Shown one piece after another: positions 18,957 to 29,063 of a stretch of 64,000 nt of DNA. The notes under the pieces are model-generated. The model ran no database searches. It worked only from the letters and a program-made list of their open reading frames with translations, and was not told the DNA's origin. The translations under genes and the position numbers were made by a program. Position 1 is the first letter of the stretch. Every line of letters begins with the position of its first letter. Source of the DNA: Rodentibacter sp. JRC1 (GTDB lineage: Bacteria > Pseudomonadota > Gammaproteobacteria > Enterobacterales > Pasteurellaceae); contig NZ_BPWA01000001.1 in assembly GCF_020521555.1 (NCBI RefSeq), positions 1,984,001 to 2,048,000 on the forward strand, in the 5' to 3' direction.

Positions 18957-21014
18957 ATGAACGCAAAAAAATTGTCCATCCTACATTCCGCCAACTTTTG
19001 GATCATTTTGTCTTTATTGGCATTTTTGTTTTTACCTACTCACGCACTGGATTACGGGTTGCTTGAAAGTACCGTTGATGAATATTTTGATGCAATGGGC
19101 TGGGCTTCTTTGGATCTTACTTGGGCGTGGTTTTTACCTGTTATTCTGTATGGCGTATTACCGTTTTTTAAGTTATCAGTTTTACAACAAGCAAAAACAG
19201 AGTTATTTTTAACCGCACTTGCCGTATTATTTATGTTTGTCAGTGCGACATTGTACAAGATCAGTATGGGCTATGCCGCCATGGTGTTACTTATCGGTTA
19301 TACGGCATTGGCGACCCTTTCATTGGCGAAACTGAAAGTGATGCAAGGAGATAAATTTATTATTGCTTCCTTGCTTTGTATTATTTTGCTGATCTTCTTT
19401 TTTATCGTCTATCCGACATTGGCGATTTTCGTGTCAATGTTTTATGACGGCGACACCTTTGCACCACAACAGGTGATGCGTATTTTAACGCAAAACTATA
19501 TTGTACGTGTGATTAGTAATTCACTTCTATTATCGGGATTTGTCGGGCTTGTTTCTACCGTATTCGGTTTAGCTTTTGCCCTTTACACCACACGTATTGC
19601 GCGTAGAACCGCTTTTATTGGTAAAATTTTCTCTATTTTACCCATCGTAACACCGCCGTTTGTTGTCGGTTTAGGGGTTACTTTAATGCTAGGGCGTTCC
19701 GGTTATGTGACGGAATTTTTGAGTTCATATTTGGGATTCACTAATTACAACTGGCTTTATGGTTTTAATGGCATTGCGATTGCACAAATTCTCGCATTTG
19801 CGCCGATTTCTTTTATGATTTTAGATGGCGCATTGAAATCCGTTCATCCTTCCATTGAGGAAGCTTCTTACACGCTACGGGCTAATCGCTATCAAACTTT
19901 CTATAACATCATTTTTCCATTACTCCGTCCCGCGTTGGCAAATTCTTTCTTAATCGTATTCATTCAATCTCTTGCTGATTTTAGTAACCCTTTGGTGTTG
20001 GGCGGTAGCTTTGATGTGATCGCAACGCAAATTTATTTTTATATTGCAGGCTCACAATTGGATTATGCCTCGGCGAGTACTTTGGGTTCACTGTTGTTAA
20101 TTTTCTCGTTAGCGATTTTTATCATTCAATATATTTGGATTGGTAATCGCTCTTATGTGACGGTTTCCGGTAAATCTTATCGTGGCGATGTGCAAGATTT
20201 GCCTGCCGGTTTGAAATATACCATTATCGCAATGCTTGGTTTTTGGATTGTATTTAATATTGCCCTTTACGGTAGTATTTTCTATGGCAGTTTCACCGTG
20301 AACTGGGGGGTAGATTACACATTAACGTTGAAAAACTATGAGATGTTGTTTGGTCAAGATTTTAACAGTGGGGCTTGGCCGTCACTTATTAATACCTTGA
20401 TTTATGCCGGTATCGCAGCACCATTGACGGCATTCTTCGGGTTATTGATTGCTTATATAGTGGTACGTAAAGATTTTCAGGGTAAAAAATCCCTTGAGTT
20501 TTTAACAATGCTTTGCTTTGCCGTACCGGGAACAGTGGCAGGCGTTTCCTATATTTTAGCCTTTAACAATGCGCCGCTTTATATCACCGGCACCGGTATT
20601 ATTGTGATTATTTCCATGGTAATGCGTGATTTACCGATTGGTATGCGTGCGGCTATCGCAGGGCTAGGGCAGTTGGATAAATCCTTAGATGAAGCTTCTC
20701 TTTCTCTAAAAGGTAATTCGTGGAAAACCCTTTGGTATATTGTGTTGCCGTTGTTAAAACCGGCATTGCTTTCTGCGCTGGTAACCAGTTTTGTTCGTGC
20801 GATGACAACAGTAAGTGCCATTATTTTCTTGGTGACGGCGGACACACGTGTGGCGACTGCATACATTTTAAATCGTGTTGAAGACGGTGAATACGGTATT
20901 GCTATTGCTTATGGTTCACTCTTAATTGTGGTAATGATGGCTATTATTTTATTGTTCGATTGGATTGTGGGCGATACACGCATTTCCCGTTCTAAAGCAA
21001 AGAAAATGAATTAA
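18957..21014 (+). CDS. afuB: AfuB fused ABC permease (hexose-phosphate/iron type)
   Basis: A 685-residue inner-membrane protein containing two permease domains in one chain, so a single AfuB can replace a permease dimer. EAA loops appear twice: EEASYTLRANRYQTFYNIIFPLLRP near residue 310 and DEASLSLKGNSWKTLWYIVLPLLKP near 580 (each cited by position). The extra N-terminal hydrophobic region, about residues 10-150, precedes the first domain. It starts with ATG 18957 after an AGGTTG-type weak ribosome site and follows copy 2 by 60 bases. Confidence 0.93.
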   Translation: MNAKKLSILHSANFWIILSLLAFLFLPTHALDYGLLESTVDEYFDAMGWASLDLTWAWFLPVILYGVLPFFKLSVLQQAKTELFLTALAVLFMFVSATLYKISMGYAAMVLLIGYTALATLSLAKLKVMQGDKFIIASLLCIILLIFFFIVYPTLAIFVSMFYDGDTFAPQQVMRILTQNYIVRVISNSLLLSGFVGLVSTVFGLAFALYTTRIARRTAFIGKIFSILPIVTPPFVVGLGVTLMLGRSGYVTEFLSSYLGFTNYNWLYGFNGIAIAQILAFAPISFMILDGALKSVHPSIEEASYTLRANRYQTFYNIIFPLLRPALANSFLIVFIQSLADFSNPLVLGGSFDVIATQIYFYIAGSQLDYASASTLGSLLLIFSLAIFIIQYIWIGNRSYVTVSGKSYRGDVQDLPAGLKYTIIAMLGFWIVFNIALYGSIFYGSFTVNWGVDYTLTLKNYEMLFGQDFNSGAWPSLINTLIYAGIAAPLTAFFGLLIAYIVVRKDFQGKKSLEFLTMLCFAVPGTVAGVSYILAFNNAPLYITGTGIIVIISMVMRDLPIGMRAAIAGLGQLDKSLDEASLSLKGNSWKTLWYIVLPLLKPALLSALVTSFVRAMTTVSAIIFLVTADTRVATAYILNRVEDGEYGIAIAYGSLLIVVMMAIILLFDWIVGDTRISRSKAKKMN

Positions 21015-21037
21015 CTCGTTAAGCGATAGGTAAAATT

Positions 21038-22093
21038 ATGAGTAGTAATAATGATTTTTTAGTATTAAAAAATATCACCAAAGCCTTCGGCAAAGCAGTA
21101 GTGATCGATAATTTAGATTTAACCATTAAACGTGGCACTATGGTCACTTTGCTTGGGCCGTCAGGCTGTGGGAAAACAACGGTTCTGCGTTTGGTTGCGG
21201 GGTTAGAAAACCCGACAACCGGTCAAATTTTTATTGACGGCGAAGATGTCACAAAATCCTCTATTCAAAACCGTGATATTTGTATTGTATTCCAATCCTA
21301 CGCACTATTTCCGCATATGAGTATCGGGGATAATGTCGGCTACGGTTTGAAAATGCAAGGTGTCGGCAAAGAAGAACGACAACAAAGAGTGAAAGAGGCG
21401 TTAGAGTTGGTGGATTTAGCAGGTTTTGAAGATCGCTTTGTGGATCAAATTTCCGGAGGGCAACAACAACGAGTGGCATTGGCACGTGCATTGGTGTTGA
21501 AACCGAAGGTTCTCTTATTTGATGAACCCTTAAGTAATTTGGATGCAAATCTTCGCCGTTCAATGCGGGAAAAAATTCGCGAATTGCAACAACGGTTGGG
21601 TATTACGTCTTTATACGTTACTCACGATCAAACCGAAGCCTTTGCCGTATCAGACGAAGTTATCGTAATGCACAAAGGTAAGATTATGCAAAAAGCGCCG
21701 GCAAAAGAACTTTATCTTCGTCCTAATTCTCTATTTTTGGCAAATTTTATGGGCGAATCCAGTATTTTTGATGGAAAATTGCAAAATGGTGTCGTGGATA
21801 TTAACGGTTATCAATTTCCACTCTCTAATGCGGAACAATTCAATTTGGCGGACGGAGAGTGCTTGGTAGGAATTCGCCCCGAGGCCGTTTTCCTAGCCTC
21901 CGAAGGCGCAGAAGTGCAACGTTGTGATATAAAAAGTGCGGTTTATATGGGCAATCATTGGGAAGTGGTAGCGAGGTGGGCAGATAAAGATTTGCTCATC
22001 AACTGCAAGCCGGAAGATTTTAATGCGAATCTCAAACAAGCCTATGTGAATCTGTCGGAACAGGGGATTTTTTTGTTGAAAAAAGAAGAGTGA
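21038..22093 (+). CDS. afuC: AfuC ABC transporter ATPase
   Basis: Cytoplasmic ATPase of the AfuABC importer, 351 residues. Walker [11 protein letters not shown]-loop [10 protein letters not shown], signature ISGGQQQRV, Walker [12 protein letters not shown] and switch YVTHDQTEA are all present. A C-terminal TOBE-like regulatory domain (about 240-345) contains GIRPEAV. It is 23 bases after afuB. Last gene before the mobile-element cluster. Confidence 0.95.
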   Translation: MSSNNDFLVLKNITKAFGKAVVIDNLDLTIKRGTMVTLLGPSGCGKTTVLRLVAGLENPTTGQIFIDGEDVTKSSIQNRDICIVFQSYALFPHMSIGDNVGYGLKMQGVGKEERQQRVKEALELVDLAGFEDRFVDQISGGQQQRVALARALVLKPKVLLFDEPLSNLDANLRRSMREKIRELQQRLGITSLYVTHDQTEAFAVSDEVIVMHKGKIMQKAPAKELYLRPNSLFLANFMGESSIFDGKLQNGVVDINGYQFPLSNAEQFNLADGECLVGIRPEAVFLASEGAEVQRCDIKSAVYMGNHWEVVARWADKDLLINCKPEDFNANLKQAYVNLSEQGIFLLKKEE

Positions 22094-22183
22094 AAATATT
22101 AGTCAGAGGTTGTATCAGAACAGCGGTAGGAAGGTTATACTCATTTGAAAGTCTATTTAACTGCCGCAAGATCGGAATAATAC

Positions 22184-22290
22184 GATATTATGTGTCAGTT
22201 GCACAAAACAGAGTAGGGTGTGTTAGCCAAAGGCGTAACGCACCGCTAAACCCAAGTTTGGTGCGTTACGGCTTCGCCTAACGTCACCCT
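22184..22290 (+). repeat. MITE-like element B (left part, interrupted)
   Basis: Begins GATATTATGTGTCAGTTGCAC and carries two copies of a GGTGCGTTACG-type module in opposite orientation. Bases 22195-22245 are an exact 51-base inverted match to 40178-40228 in element C. The homology stops at about 22290 after GTCACCCT, without the expected right terminal repeat. The short string ATAATACCGG at 23491-23500, beyond the IS110-type element, could be the displaced right end. Confidence 0.65.
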
Positions 22291-22324
22291 TGTATATTAA
22301 AACTCTGATAAACTCGCAACAAAC

Positions 22325-22400
22325 AACACAATGTTATCCACAGCTTGGTGCACCCTAGAGTAAAAACTCGTTTCGTAGCGTAGGCGTGGATAACCATCAT
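22325..22400 (+). ncRNA. Candidate IS110 bridge RNA region
   Basis: The spacer before the transposase can form nested stems: GTTATCCAC (22333-22341) with GTGGATAAC (22386-22394), CCTA (22354-22357) with TAGG (22381-22384), and hairpin GAGT-AAAA-ACTC (22358-22369). The family is known to express a bridge RNA from this flank with loops that pair to donor and target DNA. Exact RNA ends and guide loops cannot be assigned here. Confidence 0.45.
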
Positions 22401-22457
22401 CAGGAAAACCGAACAGTTGACTATGTTGAACTTCAAACCCGAATACAAGGCAGGTTA

Positions 22458-23429
<972 letters not shown>

Positions 23430-23551
23430 ACAAGGTCTAATTTTTTATGTTAGACACAGTTGCTACAAAATCGTTATTTAACAATATTTGATAATACCGG
23501 AATAATAAAAAAGTGCGGTCAATTTGATCTGACCCCAAAAAGTTAGACCAT

Positions 23552-24361
23552 TTAACACATGGTTTGAGTTCGATATTGTATCGGGCTCAAGCCGTTTAAT
23601 TTTAATTGTATTCGTTCCTCATTGTAATACCGTATATACTCCCTCACCGCTTGTGCAACCTCCTCGGCATTGTCAAAATGCTTACCATAGATACATTCCG
23701 TTTTCATCCGCCCGAAAAAGCTCTCCATCATCGCATTATCTAGGCAGTTTCCCTTTCTTGACATACTCTGCACTATGCCGTTTTCTTGTAAGATGCGTTG
23801 ATACGCACACATTTGATATTGCCAACCTTGGTCCGAATGCAGTATCGGCTTCGCCTCTTTGGGTAATTTTTCGACCGCTTGTTGCAACATTACTTTCACT
23901 TGTTGCCAATTCGGGCTTCGACTGATAGCAACGCTGATGATTTCCGAGTTGAAGCAGTCTAAAATCGGTGAGACGTAACATTTACTGCCGTCTTTGGCTT
24001 TGATTTCCGTGATGTCGGTAAGCCATTTTTCGTTTGGTCGGGTTGTGGTGAAATCCCGTTGTAAGCGGTTTGGGGCGATGTTTCCGATTTCACCGCGATA
24101 GGCGGCGTACTTTCTCGCTTTTTTGCTCTTCACCTGTAGCCCCATTTGTTGGATTAACTGTTGTACCCGTTTGTGATTAACGCCTTTCAATAACGCACTT
24201 ACTCGGCGATAACCATACGCCGGATTTTCTGCTTTAATCCGCCTGATTTCCGCTTTAAGTGCGGTATTTTTATCCGCCTTCGGCTTTAAATGATAGAAAA
24301 ACACACTACGAGACAAATTTGTCAATGAAAGCAAGATGTTAAGCGGAAATGTCCCTCTCAA
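23552..24361 (-). CDS. IS150-like transposase OrfB (DDE domain)
   Basis: Catalytic integrase-core half of the IS3-family transposase, 269 residues when counted from a TTG at 24361. Visible features are the HTH_21-like entry (YGYRRVSALLKGVNHKRVQQLIQQMG) and the rve core with DDE residues: Asp in WLTDITEI, Asp in SPILDCFN or HSDQGWQ, and Glu in NAMMESFFGRMK. The frame stays open upstream, so OrfB is probably made mainly as an OrfAB fusion by -1 frameshift at 24415-24421. No internal stop is seen, so the element may be active. Confidence 0.9.
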   Translation of the reverse strand: MRGTFPLNILLSLTNLSRSVFFYHLKPKADKNTALKAEIRRIKAENPAYGYRRVSALLKGVNHKRVQQLIQQMGLQVKSKKARKYAAYRGEIGNIAPNRLQRDFTTTRPNEKWLTDITEIKAKDGSKCYVSPILDCFNSEIISVAISRSPNWQQVKVMLQQAVEKLPKEAKPILHSDQGWQYQMCAYQRILQENGIVQSMSRKGNCLDNAMMESFFGRMKTECIYGKHFDNAEEVAQAVREYIRYYNEERIQLKLNGLSPIQYRTQTMC

Positions 24362-24885
24362 TCTTTGGATAATCGCCGCCGTTCGGCTTCTTCCTCCCGT
24401 ATCACTTCGTCCAACTTTTTTAGAAATGCCACCTCCGCTTCAAGCTCCAAAATCCTTAACCGTAAGCGGTCTTCTTCGGTCTTCGGCGGCGGTGGCATTT
24501 TGGCGTATTTTGGTTTTTTCGGGGACATTGTCGGTCTTCCTTTCGGTTTGGGGTGTAAACCGTTTATACCGTCTTTTTCAAAGGCTTTCAACCATTGGCT
24601 GATAAGACCTGAATTACTTATGCCGAAATGGATTGTCGCTTGCCTTGCAGAGAAATCCCCTTTTTGAACGGCAAGGATGACTTGATATTTAAATTCAGCG
24701 GAATAAATGCGTTTGCCGGGCAATAGGGCAAGCCCTGCATTGCCTGAATGTTGATATTGGGTAATCCAACGTCTTAAGGTGGTGTCGGAAAGTTGAAATT
24801 GTTTTTTTGTAAGTGAAACATCTAAGTGATTTTTAAGATAAAAATCGATGGCTTGTTGTTTGAATGTTTGATTGTATTTGGTCAT
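24358..24885 (-). CDS. IS150-like transposase OrfA
   Basis: DNA-binding half of the transposase, 175 residues, with two helix-turn-helix segments (about 20-40, SLTKKQFQLSDTTLRRWITQY, and about 80-100, FSARQATIHFGISNSGLISQW) and a C-terminal leucine-zipper-like coiled coil (EEDRLRLRILELEAEVAFLKKL region). AAAAAAG encoding part of LKK (residues 155-157) is in the correct phase for -1 slippage into orfB. Its stop overlaps the orfB TTG. Confidence 0.9.
   Translation of the reverse strand: MTKYNQTFKQQAIDFYLKNHLDVSLTKKQFQLSDTTLRRWITQYQHSGNAGLALLPGKRIYSAEFKYQVILAVQKGDFSARQATIHFGISNSGLISQWLKAFEKDGINGLHPKPKGRPTMSPKKPKYAKMPPPPKTEEDRLRLRILELEAEVAFLKKLDEVIREEEAERRRLSKD
24415..24421 (-). other. Programmed -1 frameshift heptamer A AAA AAG
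   Basis: In orfA phase the mRNA reads CTA AAA AAG TTG. A -1 slip continues as GTT GGA CGA and reads through, without a stop, into RLRGTFPLNILL of OrfB. The same heptamer is the known frameshift site of IS150. Confidence 0.8.
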
Positions 24886-24962
24886 AAAATCTGCCCCTGA
24901 CTAAGTTGGTTTATTTTGTCCAACTTTTGGGGGGCAGATCAAAATCAACCGCACTTTTTCCG

Positions 24963-27086
24963 TTAAAGATGTTTCACTCGGCGTTTTACTTCTTCTTGTT
25001 TACCCGCATTAAACGGTCGGGCATCAGGGCTGCCTAGGTAGCCGCACACGCGGCGGGTAACGGAAACTTTAGTACTATCGTGATTGCCGCATTTCGGGCA
25101 AACGAAGCCTTTGCTGGTGCATTCAAACTCGCCGGTAAAACCACATTCGTAGCATTCGTCAATAGGCGTATTCGTTCCGTAATAAGGCACGCGATCATAA
25201 CTATAATCCCACACGTCTTCGAGTGCTTTCAAGTTGTGTTGAATGTTCGGGTATTCCCCATAGCAAATAAAGCCGCCGCTTGCCAGTGGAGGGTAGGCCA
25301 TTTCAAAATCGAGTTTATCGTAAGGATTTACTTTCTTTTCTACATCTAAGTGATAACTATTGGTGTAGTAGCCTTTGTCCGTTACGCCCTCAATAATACC
25401 GAATTGTTTCGTATCAAGGCGGCAGAAGCGGTCGCATAGATTTTCACTCGGGGTTGAGTATAGGCTAAAGGCATAGCCGGTTTCTTTTTGCCATTGTTTT
25501 ACGGCAGAATTTAAATGGCGAACAATCTCAATGCCTTTTTCCCGTAATTGTTCATCATCAAAAATATGTCCTTGATTGTAGAGAGCATTAACGGTCTCGT
25601 GAATGCCGATATAACCAAGGGAAATTGAGGCACGTCCGTTTTTGAAAATTTGTGCCACATTATCGTTGGCGTTCAAACGCACACCGCATGCCCCTTCCAT
25701 ATAAAGAATAGGTGCTACACGGGCTTTGGTGTTTTCAAGACGGGCAATACGTGTCATTAAGGCTTTTTTCGCAATAGCAAGGCGTTCATCCAAAGTGCGG
25801 TAAAATTCCGCTTCGTTTTTAGATTCTAATGCAATGCGGGGGAGGTTCAAGCTCACAACGCCCAGATTATTGCGTCCATCGTGAATTTCTTCACCTTGTT
25901 CTTCATAAGCCCCTAAGAAACTTCGACAACCCATCGGTGCTTTGAAAGAACCTGTCACTTTCACAACTTGATCATAATTGAGAATATCTGGATACATTCG
26001 TTTAGAGGCGCATTCCAATGCAAGTTGTTTAATGTCGTAATTCGGATCGCCTTGTGTTTGGTTCAGCCCTTTTTTAATGGTGAATACAAGTTTTGGGAAA
26101 ACCGGTGTTTTGTGATTCTTGCCTAAGCCACGGATACGGTTTTTTAAAATAGACTGTTGAATGAGTCTTGCCTGCCAGCTTGTGCCAAGACCAAAACCAA
26201 AGGTTACAAAAGGTGTTTGACCGTTGGAAGTATGAAGTGTATTGACTTCATATTCTAAGGATTGGAAAGCATCAAAACATTCTTTTTCAATCAATGCCTT
26301 GGCGTAGCCTTCTGCATCTGCTATCTTCCATTCTTGCGCATTTTTTAAATGCTTTTCATAGCTTATTTGCACATAAGGGGCAAGTACCTCATCGATACGA
26401 TTAATTGTTGTGCCGCCGTAAATATGGCTGGCGACTTGTGCAATAATTTGTGCCGTAACAGCGGTTGCCGTACCGATTGATTTCGGCGGTTCGATTTCCG
26501 CATTGCCCATTTTAAAACCACGTGAGAGCATTCCTTTTAAATCAACCAACATACAGTTGAACATCGGGAAGAAAGGGGCGTAATCAAGATCGTGATAATG
26601 AATTTCACCCTTTTCATGGGCTTCCACAACATCACGTGGCAGAATATGACGCTTGGCATAATGCTTTGCTACGATACCGGCAAGCAAATCACGCTGAGTG
26701 GGTATCACTTTCGCATCTTTGTTGGCGTTTTCGTTGAGCAATTCTATGTTGCTTTGTTCAATCAAACCTTCGATTTCTTTTGTGAGTTGACTGCGTTTTT
26801 CACGTGCTAAATCACGATCATGACGATATTCAATATAGGCGCGCGCAATTTGAGGGTAGCGACTCGCCATTAATTTATCTTCAACGATTTTTTGAATTTG
26901 ATTGATGTCTATTTCTTGTTGATGGCGGGTAAAAATCTCGTTTCCTACCTCTTGCCCGATTTGATGACAATAAAATTCATCATGAATATTGACCGCACTT
27001 GCCGCTTTTTTAACAGCCTGAATAATGCGTTGAATTTCAAAATCAGCACGTGAGTCATCACGTTTGATGACTTGGAAATTGTTCAT
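24963..27086 (-). CDS. nrdD: Anaerobic ribonucleoside-triphosphate reductase
   Basis: Class III reductase making dNTPs from NTPs with formate as reductant, active only without oxygen. The 707-residue protein has an N-terminal ATP cone (FQVIKRDDSRADFEIQRII), the central glycyl-radical barrel, a zinc site CYECGFTGEFEC...CPKCGN, and the radical loop RRVCGYLGSPDARPFN near the C-terminus. Start is ATG 27086 with GGAG six bases upstream; upstream in-frame residues are not family-like. The activase gene nrdG lies 16 kb away at 43282 rather than adjacent. Two NrdR boxes and an FNR-like site precede it. Its downstream terminator appears split by the IS150-like element. Confidence 0.97.
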   Translation of the reverse strand: MNNFQVIKRDDSRADFEIQRIIQAVKKAASAVNIHDEFYCHQIGQEVGNEIFTRHQQEIDINQIQKIVEDKLMASRYPQIARAYIEYRHDRDLAREKRSQLTKEIEGLIEQSNIELLNENANKDAKVIPTQRDLLAGIVAKHYAKRHILPRDVVEAHEKGEIHYHDLDYAPFFPMFNCMLVDLKGMLSRGFKMGNAEIEPPKSIGTATAVTAQIIAQVASHIYGGTTINRIDEVLAPYVQISYEKHLKNAQEWKIADAEGYAKALIEKECFDAFQSLEYEVNTLHTSNGQTPFVTFGFGLGTSWQARLIQQSILKNRIRGLGKNHKTPVFPKLVFTIKKGLNQTQGDPNYDIKQLALECASKRMYPDILNYDQVVKVTGSFKAPMGCRSFLGAYEEQGEEIHDGRNNLGVVSLNLPRIALESKNEAEFYRTLDERLAIAKKALMTRIARLENTKARVAPILYMEGACGVRLNANDNVAQIFKNGRASISLGYIGIHETVNALYNQGHIFDDEQLREKGIEIVRHLNSAVKQWQKETGYAFSLYSTPSENLCDRFCRLDTKQFGIIEGVTDKGYYTNSYHLDVEKKVNPYDKLDFEMAYPPLASGGFICYGEYPNIQHNLKALEDVWDYSYDRVPYYGTNTPIDECYECGFTGEFECTSKGFVCPKCGNHDSTKVSVTRRVCGYLGSPDARPFNAGKQEEVKRRVKHL

Positions 27087-27124
27087 TGTATGCTCCGATA
27101 TATTGTGTTTCCAAAATTTACGAA

Positions 27125-27172
27125 GCACTATATATAGATCTAAAAAGATAATCAACACACAATATGTAGTGT
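27125..27172. promoter_or_regulatory. Tandem NrdR boxes upstream of nrdD
   Basis: GCACTATATATAGATC (27125-27140) and ACACAATATGTAGTGT (27157-27172) resemble the NrdR consensus ACACWATATATWGTGT. Their centres are 32 bp apart, about three helical turns, the standard spacing for cooperative NrdR binding. They lie 39-86 bases before the nrdD start, so NrdR-ATP/dATP repression is expected. Confidence 0.85.
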
Positions 27173-27274
27173 TTTTATTGAATAATAAGATGAAAAATCA
27201 TCTGAACGGTTGATTTTACTGGCTATGGTTGATTTTTATTATTGAGAATTAATCTCAAATAAAATGTTATTTAT

Positions 27275-27288
27275 GTGATCTTGATCAA
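27275..27288. promoter_or_regulatory. FNR-like site upstream of nrdD
   Basis: GTGATcttgATCAA matches TTGATnnnnATCAA at 9 of 10 positions. It lies in the spacer between the grpE terminator and nrdD, about 190 bases before the nrdD start. Anaerobic activation fits the enzyme; a CRP role is less likely because the right half reads TCAAA. Confidence 0.65.
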
Positions 27289-27301
27289 ACTTTGGAAAGG
27301 T

Positions 27302-27332
27302 AAATAAAAAACGGTCGAAAAATCGACCGCAC
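27302..27332 (-). terminator. Rho-independent terminator of grpE
   Basis: On the minus strand CGGTCGATTTTTCGACCG (27329-27312) forms a 7 bp stem with a short loop, followed by TTTTTTATTTA. The first arm is part of an uptake signal (AAAGTGCGGTC). Confidence 0.85.
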
Positions 27333-27353
27333 TTTATTCGTTAAATTTTAATA

Positions 27354-27941
27354 TTACGCCGCAACCATCACCATTGCAGGGCGAATAACGCGACCATTTA
27401 GGGTGTAGCCTTTTTGCAAGACGGTCGTGATTTGATTTGATTCGAATCCTTCAGCCGGTTGCATTGAAATGGCTTGGTGTAAATCCGGATTAAATGCTTC
27501 ACCTACTGTGCCAACCGCCTCGACACCAAAGCGTCCCACTGTTGAAAGCAATTCTTTTAAGGTGAGTTCGACACCGTCAAAGAGGGCTTTTATGCTTTCA
27601 TCTTCGGTATTTGCCGGAGTAGCAAGTGCTCGTTCCAAATTATCAATCGTATTCAAAATATCTTTTGAGAATTTCTCTAACGCGAATTTGTGTGCTTTTT
27701 CAATATCTTGCTCGGTACGGCGGCGAATATTGTCAATTTCTGCACGGGTACGAAGTAATAAATCTTGCTCTTTTTTCGCGCTTTCTTCCACTTGTGCTTT
27801 CAGTTGTTCTTCTAGTTCTTGCACCCGTGCAATCGCTTCTTCTAAAGGATCTTCCGTTTGCTCCTCTTCTTGTGTCTGCGTTTGTTGAGTTTCCGGCTCA
27901 AGCTCATCGGTGTTTTCAAATTTTTGTTCTTGTTCAGACAT
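27354..27941 (-). CDS. grpE: Nucleotide exchange factor GrpE
   Basis: Co-chaperone that exchanges ADP for ATP on DnaK. The 195 residues comprise an acidic, Gln/Glu-rich N-terminus (1-35), a long coiled coil (about 35-90, [20 protein letters not shown]) and the beta domain at the C-terminus ([32 protein letters not shown]). Length and motifs match the H. influenzae protein. It is divergent from nadK; I did not find a convincing heat-shock promoter. Confidence 0.96.
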   Translation of the reverse strand: MSEQEQKFENTDELEPETQQTQTQEEEQTEDPLEEAIARVQELEEQLKAQVEESAKKEQDLLLRTRAEIDNIRRRTEQDIEKAHKFALEKFSKDILNTIDNLERALATPANTEDESIKALFDGVELTLKELLSTVGRFGVEAVGTVGEAFNPDLHQAISMQPAEGFESNQITTVLQKGYTLNGRVIRPAMVMVAA

Positions 27942-28094
27942 AATAGTTCTCCGTAAATCAAAGTTTCAGCTATTTTAGCAAGCTTCCTATAAAATTCATA
28001 CTTTTGATAAGTGCTATGTAATATAATGGCTTAAATATTAAATTCAAGTGCGGTCAAAACCAAGAAGATTTTGGCACGATTTTAAGAGTGAACT

Positions 28095-28985
28095 ATGGAA
28101 CATTTATATCGTTCTTTTAAAACCATTGGATTAGTGGGAAAGCCCCGCAATGATGTTAATTTGCAGATGCATAAAAATTTGGCGCAATGGTTACAAGAGC
28201 GCGGATATCGCGTGCTAGTAGAAAAAGACGTGGCGGAAAAATTAGCCCTTCCTCAGGAAAGTCTTGCCACATTGGAAGAAATCGGTCAGCAGGCACAACT
28301 AGCGATTGTTATTGGTGGTGATGGTAATATGCTAGGGAGGGCGAGAATTTTAGCCAAATATAATATTGCCTTGATTGGCATTAACCGTGGAAATTTGGGA
28401 TTTTTAACCGATATTGATCCGAAAAATGCTTATGCACAATTGGAAGCTTGCCTTGAACGCGGAGAATTTTTTGTTGAAGAACGTTTTTTATTGGAAGCCA
28501 AGATCGAGCGGGAAGGGGATATTATTTCATCAGGCTATGCCGTTAATGAAGCGGTGATTCACCCGGCGAAAATTGCGCATATGATTGATTTTCATGTGTA
28601 TATTAATGACAAGTTTGCTTTTTCACAGCGTTCTGACGGCCTAATTGTTTCTACACCAACAGGTTCTACTGCTTACTCTCTTTCTGCCGGTGGCCCGATA
28701 TTAACCCCTAATTTGAATGCTATCGCTCTTGTGCCGATGTTTCCTCATACACTGACATCACGCCCGCTCGTGATAGATGGAGACAGTAAAATTTCAATTC
28801 GTTTTGCAGAGCATAATACTTCCCAATTAGAAGTGGGTTGTGATAGCCAAATTGCTTTGGATTTTACACCGGACGATATTGTGCATATTGAAAAAAGTAT
28901 GCATAAATTACGTTTACTACACCTTAAAACCTATAATTATTATAATGTGTTGAGTACAAAATTAGGCTGGTTGAAAAATTTTTAA
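28095..28985 (+). CDS. nadK: NAD kinase
   Basis: Phosphorylates NAD+ to NADP+. The 296-residue protein has the [11 protein letters not shown] motif (about 75-85), the NE/D motif in YAVNEAVIH and the conserved glycine-rich [21 protein letters not shown]. It is divergent from grpE and upstream of recN, the gene order I remember from H. influenzae and E. coli (grpE-nadK-recN). Confidence 0.96.
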   Translation: MEHLYRSFKTIGLVGKPRNDVNLQMHKNLAQWLQERGYRVLVEKDVAEKLALPQESLATLEEIGQQAQLAIVIGGDGNMLGRARILAKYNIALIGINRGNLGFLTDIDPKNAYAQLEACLERGEFFVEERFLLEAKIEREGDIISSGYAVNEAVIHPAKIAHMIDFHVYINDKFAFSQRSDGLIVSTPTGSTAYSLSAGGPILTPNLNAIALVPMFPHTLTSRPLVIDGDSKISIRFAEHNTSQLEVGCDSQIALDFTPDDIVHIEKSMHKLRLLHLKTYNYYNVLSTKLGWLKNF

Positions 28986-29008
28986 GCAAAATCTCAAAAA
29001 AATCTTTA

Positions 29009-29024
29009 CTGTATATTAAATCAG
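29009..29024 (+). promoter_or_regulatory. LexA box of recN
   Basis: CTGTATATTAAATCAG matches CTGT-N8-ACAG at 7 of 8 fixed bases. It lies 40 bases before the recN ATG. A second, half-conserved site ending ACAG (29031-29046) follows, reminiscent of the multiple LexA boxes of enteric recN. Confidence 0.75.
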
Positions 29025-29063
29025 TATTAATATGACAAATATACAGTGATTAGGGATTCAGCT

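Larger units (their letters stand above)
23525..24941 (-). mobile_element. IS150-like IS3-family insertion sequence
   Basis: A 1417 bp element bounded by imperfect inverted repeats: TGATCTGACCCCAAAAAGTT at 23525 and, read inward from 24941, TGATCTGCCCCCCAAAAGTT. It holds overlapping orfA and orfB on the minus strand with an A AAA AAG slippage heptamer. It sits between two arms of an inverted uptake-signal pair (23508-23519 and 24948-24959), which look like a former nrdD terminator now pulled 1.4 kb apart. I could not define a clean target duplication. Confidence 0.85.

Noticed and set aside
27274..27289. CRP site upstream of nrdD
   Set aside because: The right half reads TCAAA; the match to FNR (9 of 10) is better and fits the gene.
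27469..27888. Ser/Cys-rich open frame opposite grpE
   Set aside because: It is the antisense shadow of the Glu/Lys-rich GrpE coding region, with no ribosome site or family resemblance.
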